Positions 1 through 9,402 of a DNA stretch of 64,000 nucleotides are shown here, piece by piece (position 1 is the first letter of the stretch; every line of letters begins with the position of its first letter). Below the pieces are notes generated by a model. That model searched no databases. It saw nothing but the letters and a program-made list of their open reading frames with translations, and was not told the origin of the DNA. Origin of the DNA: Urechis unicinctus (lineage: Eukaryota; Annelida; Polychaeta; Xenopneusta; Urechidae); NCBI GenBank assembly GCA_034190875.2, contig CM067358.1, positions 49,062,113 through 49,126,112 on the forward strand. The letters run 5' to 3'. The translations under genes and the position numbers were made by a program.

Positions 1-11
1 TCAATTGGATT

Positions 12-416
12 TCATTCAATGGTCGATTCGACAACTTTGATCTGATTGCGTAGGTATGCCTGATTCTCTACACAATAATCACTGTGCACCTTCCCTCTAA
101 ATGCTAGTTTATGCAGCCAAAAGAACCTTCTAGGCTTTGCAGGTTGTCTTTTACCTTGATTCCGTTGAATATGTTGGAAGCAGTGACTTGCCCAAACTCC
201 AGTTGGAACCACAAGTTTTGTCATAATCGGTGAGGTAAAAATACCAATGGCAACACAAACACTATAAACCTCAACAATATAAAGTAAAATCCACAAACCA
301 TTGTTCGCAATCGTACTTATTACAGCAGTCTTTGGATTGAATATGTTTAGGTTTTGGTCAAAAGCGCATAAAAAGACGAAGACAAATCTGCGGAAGACGA
401 TTATTGAACATGACAT
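12..416 (-). pseudogene. Candidate last exon of an iGluR-like gene: TM4 and tail
   Basis: This is an open frame of 134 codons on the minus strand, from an ATG at 416 to a TGA at 12. It is among the longest open frames here that is neither simple repeat nor antisense to the lectin exons. A hydrophobic stretch near residues 38-62 contains NGLWILL and YSVCVAIGIF and is followed by a basic, Arg/Lys-rich tail. Laid without gaps on the fourth membrane helix of kainate-type glutamate receptors, it keeps the G, I, L, S-V-x-V-A-x-G-x-F pattern. A polypyrimidine run ending in an AG near residues 8-10 could be the splice acceptor, so the ATG may be internal. In minus-strand order it follows candidate pore and S2 segments at 1147-962 and 785-584. 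The identity is my eye alignment; a nicotinic-receptor TM4 fits less well. It could also be a chance hydrophobic frame. Confidence 0.35.
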
Positions 417-583
417 AATGGTTCACTGAAGATCCTATCGATCAAGGTCAGCTTAGTAAGGCCCCGTGCATGCCATTGGACAGAGTGGAAGCCTAAGTCA
501 TGGCACATTGGTAAACAATCAATCCTTACCGGAATCAAATTCTCCCTTCACGCTAGCACCACTGGCGACTAATGTAGAGCCAA

Positions 584-796
584 TTATCTACATTGCTTGT
601 CGTGCGCTTCTACAGCACTAGTTAATTGGTAGTTTCTTGTAGAGGATCTGCTGTTATTCATTTGTCGTTCAACTGGCATTGCCTTTACAATATTGGATGA
701 ATCGTTCACAGGAAAAGTGATATCAAGAGATGACCTTTTAAGGCATTGCAGTACATTACACAACATACGGGGCAACCTTTCTATGAAAACGAACAA
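584..796 (-). pseudogene. Candidate S2 (late ligand-binding) exon of the same iGluR-like gene
   Basis: A minus-strand frame with no natural ATG start. A splice acceptor (pyrimidine tract then CATAG, about 783-790) precedes the open part, which runs to a TAA at about 581. It reads CNVLQ, then ITFPVNDSSNIVKAM. This resembles the end of the S2 lobe of glutamate receptors, where a CNLTQ-like motif is followed by a Gly/Pro-Ser block and an I-x-x-A-I helix. No Lys-Trp-Trp motif follows, although that is normally conserved before TM4. The frame then closes, so the exon is decayed, divergent or misread. Its placement between the candidate pore segment (1147-962) and the TM4 segment (416-12) is the main support. 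Confidence 0.27.
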
Positions 797-961
797 TCAT
801 CCCCTGTTCGATTTACGGCAATGCGATCTGCGATATGGCTCGGGACGGTACCGCTCCGGAAGGTGGCACTAAAGTAAGTTCATTGCGTGAGTGGGACGCT
901 GGTAGGGTATTTTTGGAAATTTGTTGATGGTCCATTGTCTGAAGATGTCATCTGTTCAGTG

Positions 962-1147
962 TCATATATACAAGTCAACTGTCTTCATATTTGTCAATAT
1001 TGTTATGCTGCCTAGCCAAATGAGAGTTTTTATGTAGTTAAAAGTAAATTGCTGACGTTCATGAATTATACAATGTCTCAGTGTACAAATCCCTTTTGGC
1101 ATCCATTTGAGATCAACAATTGACAAGATATTTCTAAATTCAAACAT
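962..1147 (-). pseudogene. Candidate pore/TM3 segment of the iGluR-like relic
   Basis: A minus-strand frame of 61 codons. It has FEF, then KWMPKGICT, then the hydrophobic stretch TLIWLGSITILTN. Glutamate-receptor pore exons have an F-W-F start, a Met-Pro-Lys after the pore loop and a TM3 ending in SYTANL, so the order fits but conservation is weak. The DNA of this segment is clearly homologous to + coordinates 42245-42390 and 60895-61040, where the frame is broken. The duplication is seen directly; the protein family is inferred. Confidence 0.25.
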
Positions 1148-1149
1148 AG

Positions 1150-2766
1150 AATGTATGTCTGCTTAACCAGTTTAAGATAATGAGTTGCTACTGAGTATCA
1201 ATGAACAAAAGAGCGCCCTATTAAAACGTCCACGTATATTCAAATCAGATATATCGTTAAAAGGCAGTCACATATTTCATTATAACATTTTGAGTTAACA
1301 GAAACGGACTGATTCCATCAATCCATCGTTTTCAGAACAGCTCATTGCGTTAAGAAAACGTCATTAGGTCCTGATCATATCGAATGGTGAGGATGGTGAT
1401 TATTGTCTGAGCCTCTGGTATAAATGTGAATAATTCACCATTTTCCAATTCACTACGTGGTTATATTTAGATTTACAGGCGCCTGGGCATAGAGAGTGAT
1501 CGGTTGATGGCGTGGTGGTGAATATTTGTGAGTTATTAATGTAACTGATTGTGAAAATGAATACCTATAAGTAATGGGTGGCCATTATGAATTCTGTAAA
1601 TGACGACCCCAGGGGATAAATCGATAAACCGAACAAATACCAAAGAGTAGCCGATTGTCCAATCCGAGTATTCAGTGCAGAAAATTGCTTTTAGGAAAGT
1701 CACCGTGTCGAAATTTAATCAATTTGCAATTAATGCCTTTCTATAGGATATGAAATAGTAGCAATGCAATAGCGAAATAAAGTAAATGAAACTGGTGGGA
1801 GAGTTAACATAACCGGGGAGCTAGCTCATACCTCGGTAGTACAAGCATCCCGTGTATGGTAAGATGATGCGTGTGGAATTGCATCATTATTCACTGCTAC
1901 TCTAAACGCCCCCTATTACTGGAGATAATAGCATTTCCGCAATATACAATACGGCCTTTTACATTCATTGCTTGGACCGTAATGCTCACAGATAAGCAAT
2001 ACTGACTTTTACATTCATCTCAAGCAGGCTCGATGATTGTAATGCTCACAGATGAATGGAATAAAGTACGCTTTGGCTTAATAGTATAAACCCTGCAATT
2101 CATTGTAGGAATTAAATGTAGCCGATACAAAGGCGCATTCGACAACGATAACACCAGGTAGCATACGCAGTCTCAAAGAGTTAGAGATTGTGGTGGCTGT
2201 AATCTGTACACGCTGTTATGTGTGTGGACAATTAATGCAGAGAAAATTTTCAAAAACAATTGAGTTCATATTTCGACGTTATTATTGTGTTTATATTTCA
2301 CTACACTTATAGTGTTTTGATTACCAATGCACATGAGAACCATACGACGACAAATGGTCTATTATTAAGCAGACATCATCACCTGATAGCGTATTTTTTC
2401 AGCACGAATACTGAGCATAATAATTCGATATTTCTTCATATTTGGTTCAATCAGCACGATAAAAACATATTCATCATTGTAGGTGAATAAATTGTTACTA
2501 TAGCAATGTTATGCTGGTGATTGCATTTAGTTAAATCAAGTGAGTTTGATAAATGTTCTTTGTTCAATTTATGCTTTTTATTGTAAATCTTGATATTTAT
2601 GTCTGGGTCTGTTCCGTAACCATTGATCGGATTATAAGCTTTGTTGACAAACATAGTGAAAATGTCACACAAATCTTCTAGATATGACTACACCAGAGTA
2701 GAATGATAGCAACCTGTATTACAGTCACAAAAGGTTTTTTTTATTACCCCCTTCATCAGATTTGTT
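1150..2766. other. Non-coding spacer homologous to the 61.1-62.4 kb spacer
   Basis: I see no supportable gene here. The part at about 1910-2110 aligns with 61910-62090 (shared block CAATACTGACTT followed by ACATTC and a later GTAA-GCTCAC). This spacer, which lies just before a lectin promoter, is therefore an older copy of the spacer before the promoter relic at 62395-62640. A minus-strand frame at 2672-2451 contains NIAIVTIYSPT, which might be a remnant of a glutamate-receptor S1 lobe; I do not rely on it. Confidence 0.4.
1947..2054 (+). repeat. Two-unit tandem repeat of about 50 bp
   Basis: Two adjacent copies (about 1947-1996 and 1997-2054) share CAATAC-G-C-TTTTACATTCAT at the left and GTAATGCTCACAGAT at the right, with a variable middle. 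Only the second unit has a clear counterpart at 61.95 kb, so the local duplication may be specific to this copy. Confidence 0.6.
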
Positions 2767-3046
2767 TTGTTACTTGCCATAGTCGGAATTGCGCCTCGTT
2801 TATTATTCACAATGTGCGCCATACACGACAATAACTGCATTCGCGTATATTCTCATCTCGCCTATGGTGAACTGACGTCACACTTGGGCAAACACAGAGT
2901 GGGTCATATGCAAAAGAACTATCGATTTATGCCAAACCCCCCATGCATACGGCTACGAGGTTCCAGCGCTTCGTTCGGAACACAAAATCATTCTTGTTGA
3001 CTTGCAGTTGGTCTAATGCACGAGAGTGAAGCAAAACTGGTCTATC
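2767..3046 (+). promoter_or_regulatory. Upstream/promoter region of lectin-TSP1 gene A, with a CRE
   Basis: This 280-bp block immediately precedes the start ATG of gene A. Copies stand in front of gene B (14190-14412) and at 62395-62640 and 42985-43150. It contains a perfect palindromic CRE/ATF site TGACGTCA at 2873-2880, followed by CACTTGGGCAAACACAGAG. The CRE is retained at 62472-62479 but destroyed in front of gene B. No convincing TATA box is placed; CGTATATTCTC at about 2842 is conserved in copy B. The transcription start is unknown. Promoter function is inferred from position and from co-duplication with the gene. Confidence 0.5.
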
Positions 3047-5751
3047 ATGGGAGAAATAAGATTTGCCCTACTTGTGTGTGGTTTTCTGCTTTTCAAGGCC
3101 ATTAGTGTTGGTAAGTTGTCTTCAATATAGTAAATAACGCAAATGATAGAGCCAAATTTGTAACATGGATATTCAAATTAGTGAAGAATTCGATCGCTTA
3201 TTTCCGTGTGCCGGTGATGTAAGCAATACCGCCCGGGCTACAATGCTTAGATACGGCACTCTGCATGTGATCGATTGTTGTCATGAATTGTCATTTTCAA
3301 TTTAATTCTGGGACACATCATCGTAACCATGATGTTTACTAAGTAAACGTAAATGACCACGAAAATGATCCCGCTTCAGACAAGAAATACAGACTTAATA
3401 TCAAATAAGAAATGGACACTTGACGTGATTAATGCCACGACAAAAATGTTCACCTTATTGTTGTGGAAAATACAAAGCTTGATGTATCTCACAGAAATGT
3501 TTCTTAACGGGATCAATAATTTTGGACCACATTATGGAATCTTCACAATAATGGTCATAGCTTATTATCCTCACATCCTGAAGTATTGAATGTTGCAGGT
3601 GCACAGTGCCCCAATTCCTCATGGCATCGCTTCCACGAATCATGCTATTTACTTTCACAGTCGACCGCCAACCACGAGAACGCCCTACAGACCTGCGCAA
3701 ACATGTCCGCCAACCTGACAAGCATTCATGCAATGTTTGCGAATGATTTCGTGCTTTTCCCTGTAAGTATAGTGACATGCAAATCCGCATTGCATAGATA
3801 AGGGCACATTCTTTCTATTGATATAACCTTTATCTCTTGCCAATTACAGGATAAATTCGAACAATGCGATGGATACGTGGATAGGCCTTCATCATTCGTC
3901 ACCCTGCGCATCATGTTCAGCCACTGTGGCAAGAACTGGATGGTCGTGGCTCGATGGCTCGCCCTACGACTTTGAGAATTGGAACAATCTGGAGCCAAAC
4001 GAAGGCTATTCTTGTGTCCGGATGAAAAAGTCTACAGGGGCTTGGGCCGACAGAAATTGCGATCTAATGTTTCAGTTTGTCTGTTCTGTGCAATTAGGTA
4101 ACACTTCGTCCGTTGCTCAACGTGTTGTTTCAGTTAGATCAATATAAGCGCTACGTAGTTAATCTCCTCATATAACATGGAGATGTGTCACAGAATGAAT
4201 GCCTTTTTGATACAGATTTAGCCAGCGTCACCACAGCGTCACTATGGACCTACTCGGCCTCAGCGGGGACGTTTGTTTCCACGACAAAACAAGACCATAC
4301 CAGCCAAGCAATACCGGTCACGCACCCAGAACATACCACTACCAGTGACCAGATGTTTGTTTCCACGACGATACAAGACTACACAAGTCAGACATTGTCG
4401 GTCACACCCCCAGAAAATACTACAACCACTCTGCAAACTGACAACTGTTCTCCATTGGATTCCAACTCCTCAATTAATCCCAGTAAACCGCAAGGTATAA
4501 GTATGCTCCATTATATTGAATACATGATTAGGTACGGCAAGCGATCCGTTCATATTCCCTCAGTACAATCTGTCATTGATTATGATCCGTGCTGTTAAAA
4601 GTATATATCAATTGAACATTAGAAAGGGGTATGCACCAACATAGAACGGAAACCAAGGATTGCATATTTCTCATTCGGTTCAATATTTTAAAATGTTATC
4701 GACGCCCATATCAGATACGCCACATACTGGCGGCTTACGCTTTTTATGGCTGTGTAACTGTTGTGTAGAGCTGTTGTTTTGGGGGTCCTGGATGGTATGG
4801 AGTGAATGCAGCTCATCATGCGGTGGTGGCTACCAGCTCAACTTCAAGCTCTGTTGTCATGGCGATACAAATCATTGTTCATCGTCTCTCACCACCAGAA
4901 ATATCACAATATGTAAGTTGGGGCATACACAGAACAGTAGCATGAACAACAATCGTAGAGACAAGGAAATTATTCTATTTTGATTGTTCTAATGATTCCG
5001 AAAGCGTAATCTACTTTCCTTGTTATACCTCAAATATAACTGATTGCAAGAGTGTGTCTCAAAAACTGCAGGACATATATTGCTGTTATTGTAAATTGTT
5101 TTTTCAAACGGCAGTTTTATAAATAAGGTGTCTGATGCCAACCAGATAACATAAAATATTGCTTTGAGTTACTAGCAAGTGAGAGATATTTAGTTGCATT
5201 TGAATAAGCCAATTGAATCATATATAGTGCTTAATCAAAACCATTAGTTATTATAAAACTGTATTGCAGGGTACTCGAAAAAATGGAAGCCATGCAATAA
5301 GCAGTTATGCCCAGTAAATGGAGTGTGGGGAACTTGGCAGGATTGGGGAGTTTGCTCATCCCTGTATGGTAGAGGCACGCGACGGCGCACACGCTACTGC
5401 TCCGGACCCCAATATGGTGCGATTCCATGCGATGGAAGAGCTGAACAATCTGAGACCTGTATCATTGATGAATCTGCAAAAGGTATCACACATACTAAAC
5501 CCTATTTCAAAAATGTGTTAACTTGCTAGATAATGATTATGCTCAAAGTCAGCTTTTACGGTTCAGATTCCAAGAGTAATCAGAAGAAGTCAAAGGCAGA
5601 AGCAACGCTAATGCAGTCGGATTACCGCCACTCCGCGAGGACTATTGGAGGAGCACTGGTTACTATCCTTCTGATCCTCCTCGTGTGTATCATTCTCGTC
5701 GATATACCAACAATTTATAGACACGTAAGATACGGTTGTGGGTATAGATAA
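3047..5751 (+). CDS. Lectin-TSP1 transmembrane receptor, copy A (seven exons, one frameshift)
   Basis: This is a type I membrane receptor: signal peptide, C-type lectin domain (CTLD), Ser/Thr-rich stalk, two thrombospondin type 1 repeats and one TM helix. Coding exons read 3047-3110, 3599-3762, 3850-4097, 4216-4494, 4769-4912, 5270-5482 and 5567-5751, all with GT-AG borders and mostly phase-1 introns. The ATG at 3047 opens a hydrophobic leader (FALLVCGFLLFKAI) and is conserved in copy B. The full reading is about 431 residues. Exon 2 ends TTC-CCT before GTAAGT, whereas copy B has one C fewer. As written, exon 2 to exon 3 changes frame and stops within exon 3 at about 3972, so this copy is either inactivated or carries a 1-base assembly error. 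The rest of the frame is open. TSP1-2 has lost one conserved Cys. The domains suggest carbohydrate or matrix recognition at the cell surface; the ligand is unknown. Confidence 0.85.
3599..4097 (+). other. CTLD exons 2-3 of copy A
   Basis: Exon 2 (3599-3762) supplies the long-form N-terminal Cys pair in CPNSSWHRFHESCY, then ALQTC and ANLTSIHAMFANDFV. Exon 3 (3850-4097) supplies WIGLHH, an extra local Cys pair (CASC), WSWLDGSPYDFENW, LEPNEGYSCVRM, GAWADRNC and FQFVC. All six structural cysteines of a long-form CTLD are present. The EPN triplet is the mannose-type calcium/sugar motif. The partner WND motif reads WAD, which removes a calcium-ligating Asn, so sugar binding is uncertain. The intron between the exons is 87 bp. 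The frame requires exon 2 to end in phase 2, as in copy B; the extra C at about 3759-3761 makes it phase 0. Confidence 0.85.
4216..4494 (+). other. Ser/Thr/Pro-rich stalk exon 4 of copy A, 28-residue repeat x2
   Basis: A symmetrical phase 1-1 exon between acceptor GATACAG and donor GTATAA. It encodes a low-complexity Thr/Ser/Pro-rich linker, probably O-glycosylated. Two imperfect units, starting at 4272 and 4356, share FVSTT-x-QD-x-TSQ, a VT-x-PE core and a TTT end. The exon closes with an isolated Cys and an Asn-Ser-Ser sequon. It separates the lectin head from the TSP1 modules. Copy B has a stop and a 19-base deletion in this exon. Confidence 0.8.
4769..5482 (+). other. TSP1 repeats, exons 5-6 of copy A
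   Basis: Exon 5 (4769-4912) begins the first thrombospondin type 1 repeat with WGSWMVWSECSSSCGGGY. It ends in phase 1 and continues in exon 6 (5270-5482) with CNKQLCPVNG. The second repeat follows: WGTWQDWGVCSS, GTRRRTRYC, PCDGRAEQSETC. The tryptophan ladder and basic RxRxR-like layer are typical. In repeat 2 the canonical CSxxCG reads CSSLYG, so a conserved Cys is Tyr here; copy B has CSSPCG at the same place. Loss of that Cys would leave an unpaired partner. Both exons are phase 1-1, typical of exon-shuffled modules. Confidence 0.85.
5567..5751 (+). other. Transmembrane exon 7 of copy A with two possible 3' ends
   Basis: After acceptor GGTTCAG the exon encodes a polar juxtamembrane segment (SDSKSNQKKSKAEA), then the helix GGALVTILLILLVCIILV and a short tail. 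Read-through ends at a TAA at 5749-5751. Alternatively, a strong donor (CAC/GTAAGA) at 5725 can pair with acceptor ATTGCAG at 5864. That adds nine codons in frame (EKFHLSIVA) and stops at 5892-5894. Copy B has lost that downstream acceptor, so the alternative end would be unique to A. No signalling motif is visible in either tail. Confidence 0.75.
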
Positions 5752-6044
5752 AAACATTCACTATGAGGCAGTTAACATTATTGCTCATTTATTAATTATA
5801 CAAGGGGGATCTACAGTGTGATTATTGATCTACGACAAAAATGATCTTATGATGTCTATTGCAGGAAAAATTTCATCTGTCCATTGTGGCATAGGAACAA
5901 TTTATGTCGAAGATGAAGATGCACACTATATGCTTGTCATTTGCTTGTAACTGCCCAAAATTGTCGTGCTTTGTAACAGTCTTCGACTTTTCGCAAATAT
6001 TGTTATGGCAGTGTACATCTTGGTGGAATTTAGAAGCTGCCGTG

Positions 6045-6374
6045 CTAGCTGATATTCATTCCTAGGTTGTTTGCCAAAACATATGGTGAGTTGTTGTCGT
6101 TGTCAGCAGCTTCATGACCAGCGCATTGGTTTAACTGATACGTCATGATGGCAATATTCAAATTGATGGCCGAACATACAACGGGGATCTCTTCGTTGTA
6201 TTTTCTTTTTTCTATACTTAATTCAAAATCGAATAAGAAGACATTAGCATCCATCTTGATAACAGAAAGTGCTGCATTGCAATTGTCATTAATGTCGGCT
6301 TTGTCAGCGCCGTCCTCAAGTATTAGGATACGGTGCGTTGGGTGCAAATTAGTTGGAAAAAAGTATCCAAGCAT
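6045..6374 (-). pseudogene. Candidate amino-terminal (ANF-receptor-like) exon of an iGluR-like gene
   Basis: A minus-strand frame of 109 codons just downstream of lectin gene A. It reads THRILIL, NAALSVIKMDANV, VVCSAINLNIAIMTY and VLANNLGMNIS. The spacing of about 76 residues from AALSV to LGMNIS is like the first lobe of ANF-receptor/LIVBP domains (an A-V-x-x-IN helix, then a C, a V-A-I strand and a final LGxPxIS). There is no GP-x-x-S motif. Copy B at 17175-17453 keeps the central part, EEIPV to CAGH, almost unchanged. If real, it would be the 5' part of the minus-strand gene whose 3' exons lie at 1147-12, with lectin gene A lying between them. The family is inferred only from spacing and hydrophobic pattern. 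Confidence 0.33.
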
Positions 6375-6435
6375 CCATCATGTTCTATTAACAATGCCCG
6401 TTACAAAGGATGATCGACACAGGGGTATTTATTGA

Positions 6436-8652
6436 TGAAAAAAACCTGCCACAGTTTTGCTATTTATGGTAGGTACATTATCTTAATATAATCGTGGCAA
6501 AAGAAAAATATGTTATTGTTTATGCATATAAGGTAATAGGACACTAAATATCATTTGTCGTCGATGTGAGTTATTACAACGCAATAAATCACGTACCATG
6601 TTTGGTCAAGTCAAAGGTTAAAGTTTGATGAGAATGTAGCAGTTAATTTCGAGTCCAAATGTTTATTCATTGATTATAAGAGCTATTTGACGGAGAGCTA
6701 AAGGCCGATCATGTTATGTAATATTAACACTTTTGAATTAATGTGAACCATCAGCGAACCACAAATAGTGTAAATGTTAAATGATGCTGTAGGTGCATTC
6801 ATGGATGCTAACACAACATACAGGGCTTTTCAAGAGCGCAATCGGAAATGGTCACCGGCTCTACCGCGGTAGTAATGTATCACAGAACGTGCGAATGGTG
6901 ATTACATGCGAGTGCCATTTATTCATATTGATGTTGTCGGTTGTCTTCGTTAAAAATTCAGCAAAGGTTGCATAATCTTTGGTAATCGCCGAAGTCATAG
7001 TAGTATTGTAGACCATGTGCCGCCATATTAATGGCTAGTGCGATGGTTTCAAGGGAACCAACACTAGTTGTTCGCCATCCATTAGAGGTTCCAATATAGG
7101 CACACCATGCGTTTTGGGACAAAACGATATTCAATATTCGGTTTCAAATAAGCATATAAACACATGTACCTGCAAAACAGGGAGAATAAAAAGCAGTTGA
7201 AGCCCGTTTATGCCAAATCAAATCCAATCTAACACACAATCTATCTATTTAGGGGATAATACACAAGTATTGCAATCAATTAAAGGTTTTCCGGCAATAT
7301 ATCCACGGTGCATACGTCATGGGGACTCATTGCTCACTACCATCTTATAATAATAAGAAATAATTTACAACGGTAATATTGCAAGTTAGAACCGTAGGTC
7401 TGTTTGGGTGCAACTCGGGGACAAACATAATATTTGGAGCATATACATTGATGTAGTAAATCGCATAACCTTGGTAATTGCCTGTAAAATATGTAATTAT
7501 TTGACACATATACACAGATCGGTTTACTTGCTTCTGGAATTGCGTTACTAATTATGCGTGGTGTTACCTCAATTGCAACCTTTAATGGGGATAAATAAAT
7601 CCTTTGCATTCTTAATGCAATCAGAAACATTAACATTTGTTAGTGTCTGACGATGTGTTAACCTTTTTACCATCTTTTAATGACCCTCGTCTGTTGAGGA
7701 TAAAAGTCTGATATCCGTTTTGTTTTGTTCAAGACAATGTTCTTTTCACAAACAAACTGGGCCTGGGATACCAGAATGTGACAAGCACGTTGATTGTGAT
7801 GGATGGCTTATTCTTTCACGTAATACTGTAGGGTTATTGATTTTGCGTCTCATATGTGCCATTCAGATGACTAGCACTGAATATTTAGGCTGATAAATGG
7901 GAAAATGTAATATGGAATGCTAATCGAATTCAATAGCAGGTTCACAAAACAGAGGGTTATTAACGGACAGATTTAGTTTTAATGTGCAACTGCTTAAAAT
8001 GAACCTGTGATATAAGACAACAATGTGTGTTTTGGCAGATAATTGTTTTCGTGGAAAACGCTCTCATCGATGGGCTGATATGCTCACCAACACCGGCAGT
8101 TTATTTGCTGGAAATGTTGGATGTTTATAAAAGCCTAAATACAAACCAGTATCAATGTGTTAAAAATATCTGAACGTGTTTATTCTCTTACCAAGTTTTA
8201 TAGATAAAGTAATGTGAGTTCATTTTTGGGGGGCATCAGAGTTGCAAAACATAAACTATGTAATCTTGAGCAAAAACCGCCGACTCGATATCACACGAGT
8301 GCAATGCATTATGTCGGCTTCTAACTTCAAAGAAGTGTATCAAACGCTGTGTAGTTGTTTCTTTCTAATTCATCTTCAGAGTGACTGAATACACAAATAT
8401 TTACTATGTTAAGCTATGCAATTGAGGACTGATACACATCGATGTTATTTACTTCTTACCGCTTAACCACCATTGTTATCGGCAATGGATTTTCCAATGT
8501 CAAATGCACGCAACGCTGGCTTGTCGTAAACGCGGCGCAGGTTACATGCACTATTGCCAATAAATAATTGATAAGTTGTAGTCCACATTGTATATGGCCC
8601 ACCATTTGATCAATCTATGTATGAAAATGCGTGCATACAATGTCGTATGTGC
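6436..8652. other. Gene-poor spacer of unit A
   Basis: No supportable gene. The parts at 6440-7215 and 8160-8650 align with copy B at 17650-18480 and 18664-19180. The part at about 7220-8155 is missing from B, where a duplicated 160-bp block stands instead. A 99-codon minus-strand frame at 7636-7337 is present but unconserved, since B lacks it. An AATAAA at 6583-6588 could serve as a polyadenylation signal for gene A but is not conserved in B. Confidence 0.4.
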
Positions 8653-8856
8653 TCATAAATTGAGTGACCCTACTCCAGTGAGCATGGATGTGTTATCAGA
8701 ATATTTGAAATCAATTATTTGAGCACTTGAAATGTGCCGGACGGTCGCTTCTGTCGAAAGCAGTGCCAAATTGCTGATGTCAAATATGATTGGATTATAC
8801 AGTGATATTATCAACTGATGTAATTTCTGAATGTAAAATACACATATTTGAGACAT
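8653..8856 (-). pseudogene. Possible S2-lobe relic of an iGluR-like gene
   Basis: A minus-strand frame of 67 codons containing ISNLALLSTEATV and ending near TGVG. Glutamate-receptor S2 lobes have SDYAFL-x-ES-x-TI at this point and a later G-Y-G-x-G. It lies downstream, on the minus strand, of the stronger pore/TM3 candidate at 9402-9193. Homologous DNA at 19218-19427 and 22140-22450 does not keep the frame. This is weak, context-driven support. Confidence 0.2.
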
Positions 8857-9192
8857 GAAACATACTGGGTTGCTCTATTTGGTGCCGATATTTGATCAAC
8901 TTCCATGCACGAGTTGGATGCATACGTTGGACATCGTCTTTTGCAAAGGCTGAATAATTTATAACATTTTAAGTTTTACCGCACTTTTTCATATCAATCA
9001 TTAGGAATAAGCTTGTTTCATGTTGGTTACACAGCATTGATTCACCTGGACATAAATATCGCCGTACAGGTTAGGGATCACATGGGAAATAAAACATTGA
9101 ATTCATTAACATTATCTTGCTATCAAAGGGGTTTGGGGGCGGTGACCTGCTGATGAATGACAGGAGGAACACTTTATAAGATATCTATATAG

Positions 9193-9402
9193 TTATACAT
9201 CACCTAACTCAGTACATGAACAGCTATATTTCCCAATCAAAGTTATTTGCGGCCTTAGACTAATAGAAATAGATCTAAACTGTCTGCTTGTATTAGTCCC
9301 GTACGAGCAAACCAGAACCATAACTGCCAATGCGCACAAATACGCATTGGCTTGGTCAGTACGGGGCCCGTAGACAGCCCTTAGACAGCCCGTAAGTTTC
9401 AT
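9193..9402 (-). pseudogene. iGluR-like pore/TM3 segment, unit A
   Basis: This is one of the better glutamate-receptor candidates. The minus-strand frame reads GPRTDQANAYLCALA then VMVLVCSYGTNT. Receptors have a P-R-S-x-x-A-R after the pore loop and TM3 ending S-Y-T-A-N-L; the P-R-T-x-x-A-N spacing is exact and the SY-x-x-N signature is recognisable. The frame ends in TAA after a possible donor (TTAG/GTGATG). Copy B (19897-19766) keeps GPRTDQ and an SSY but stops early. More diverged homologous DNA is at about 23150-23230 and 27800-27880. It is probably a pseudogene, because the pore loop itself is not recognisable. Confidence 0.38.

Noticed and set aside
12-796. Nicotinic (Cys-loop) receptor reading of the left-edge frames
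   Set aside because: LPRMLC and LWILLYIV suggested M3-M4 loop and M4, but the ungapped fit to glutamate-receptor TM4 and the FP-x-x-x-S-x-NIVKA motif were better.
2260-2490. Short plus-strand frame with a hydrophobic start
   Set aside because: No ATG at its start, no motif and no copy conserved in the other units.
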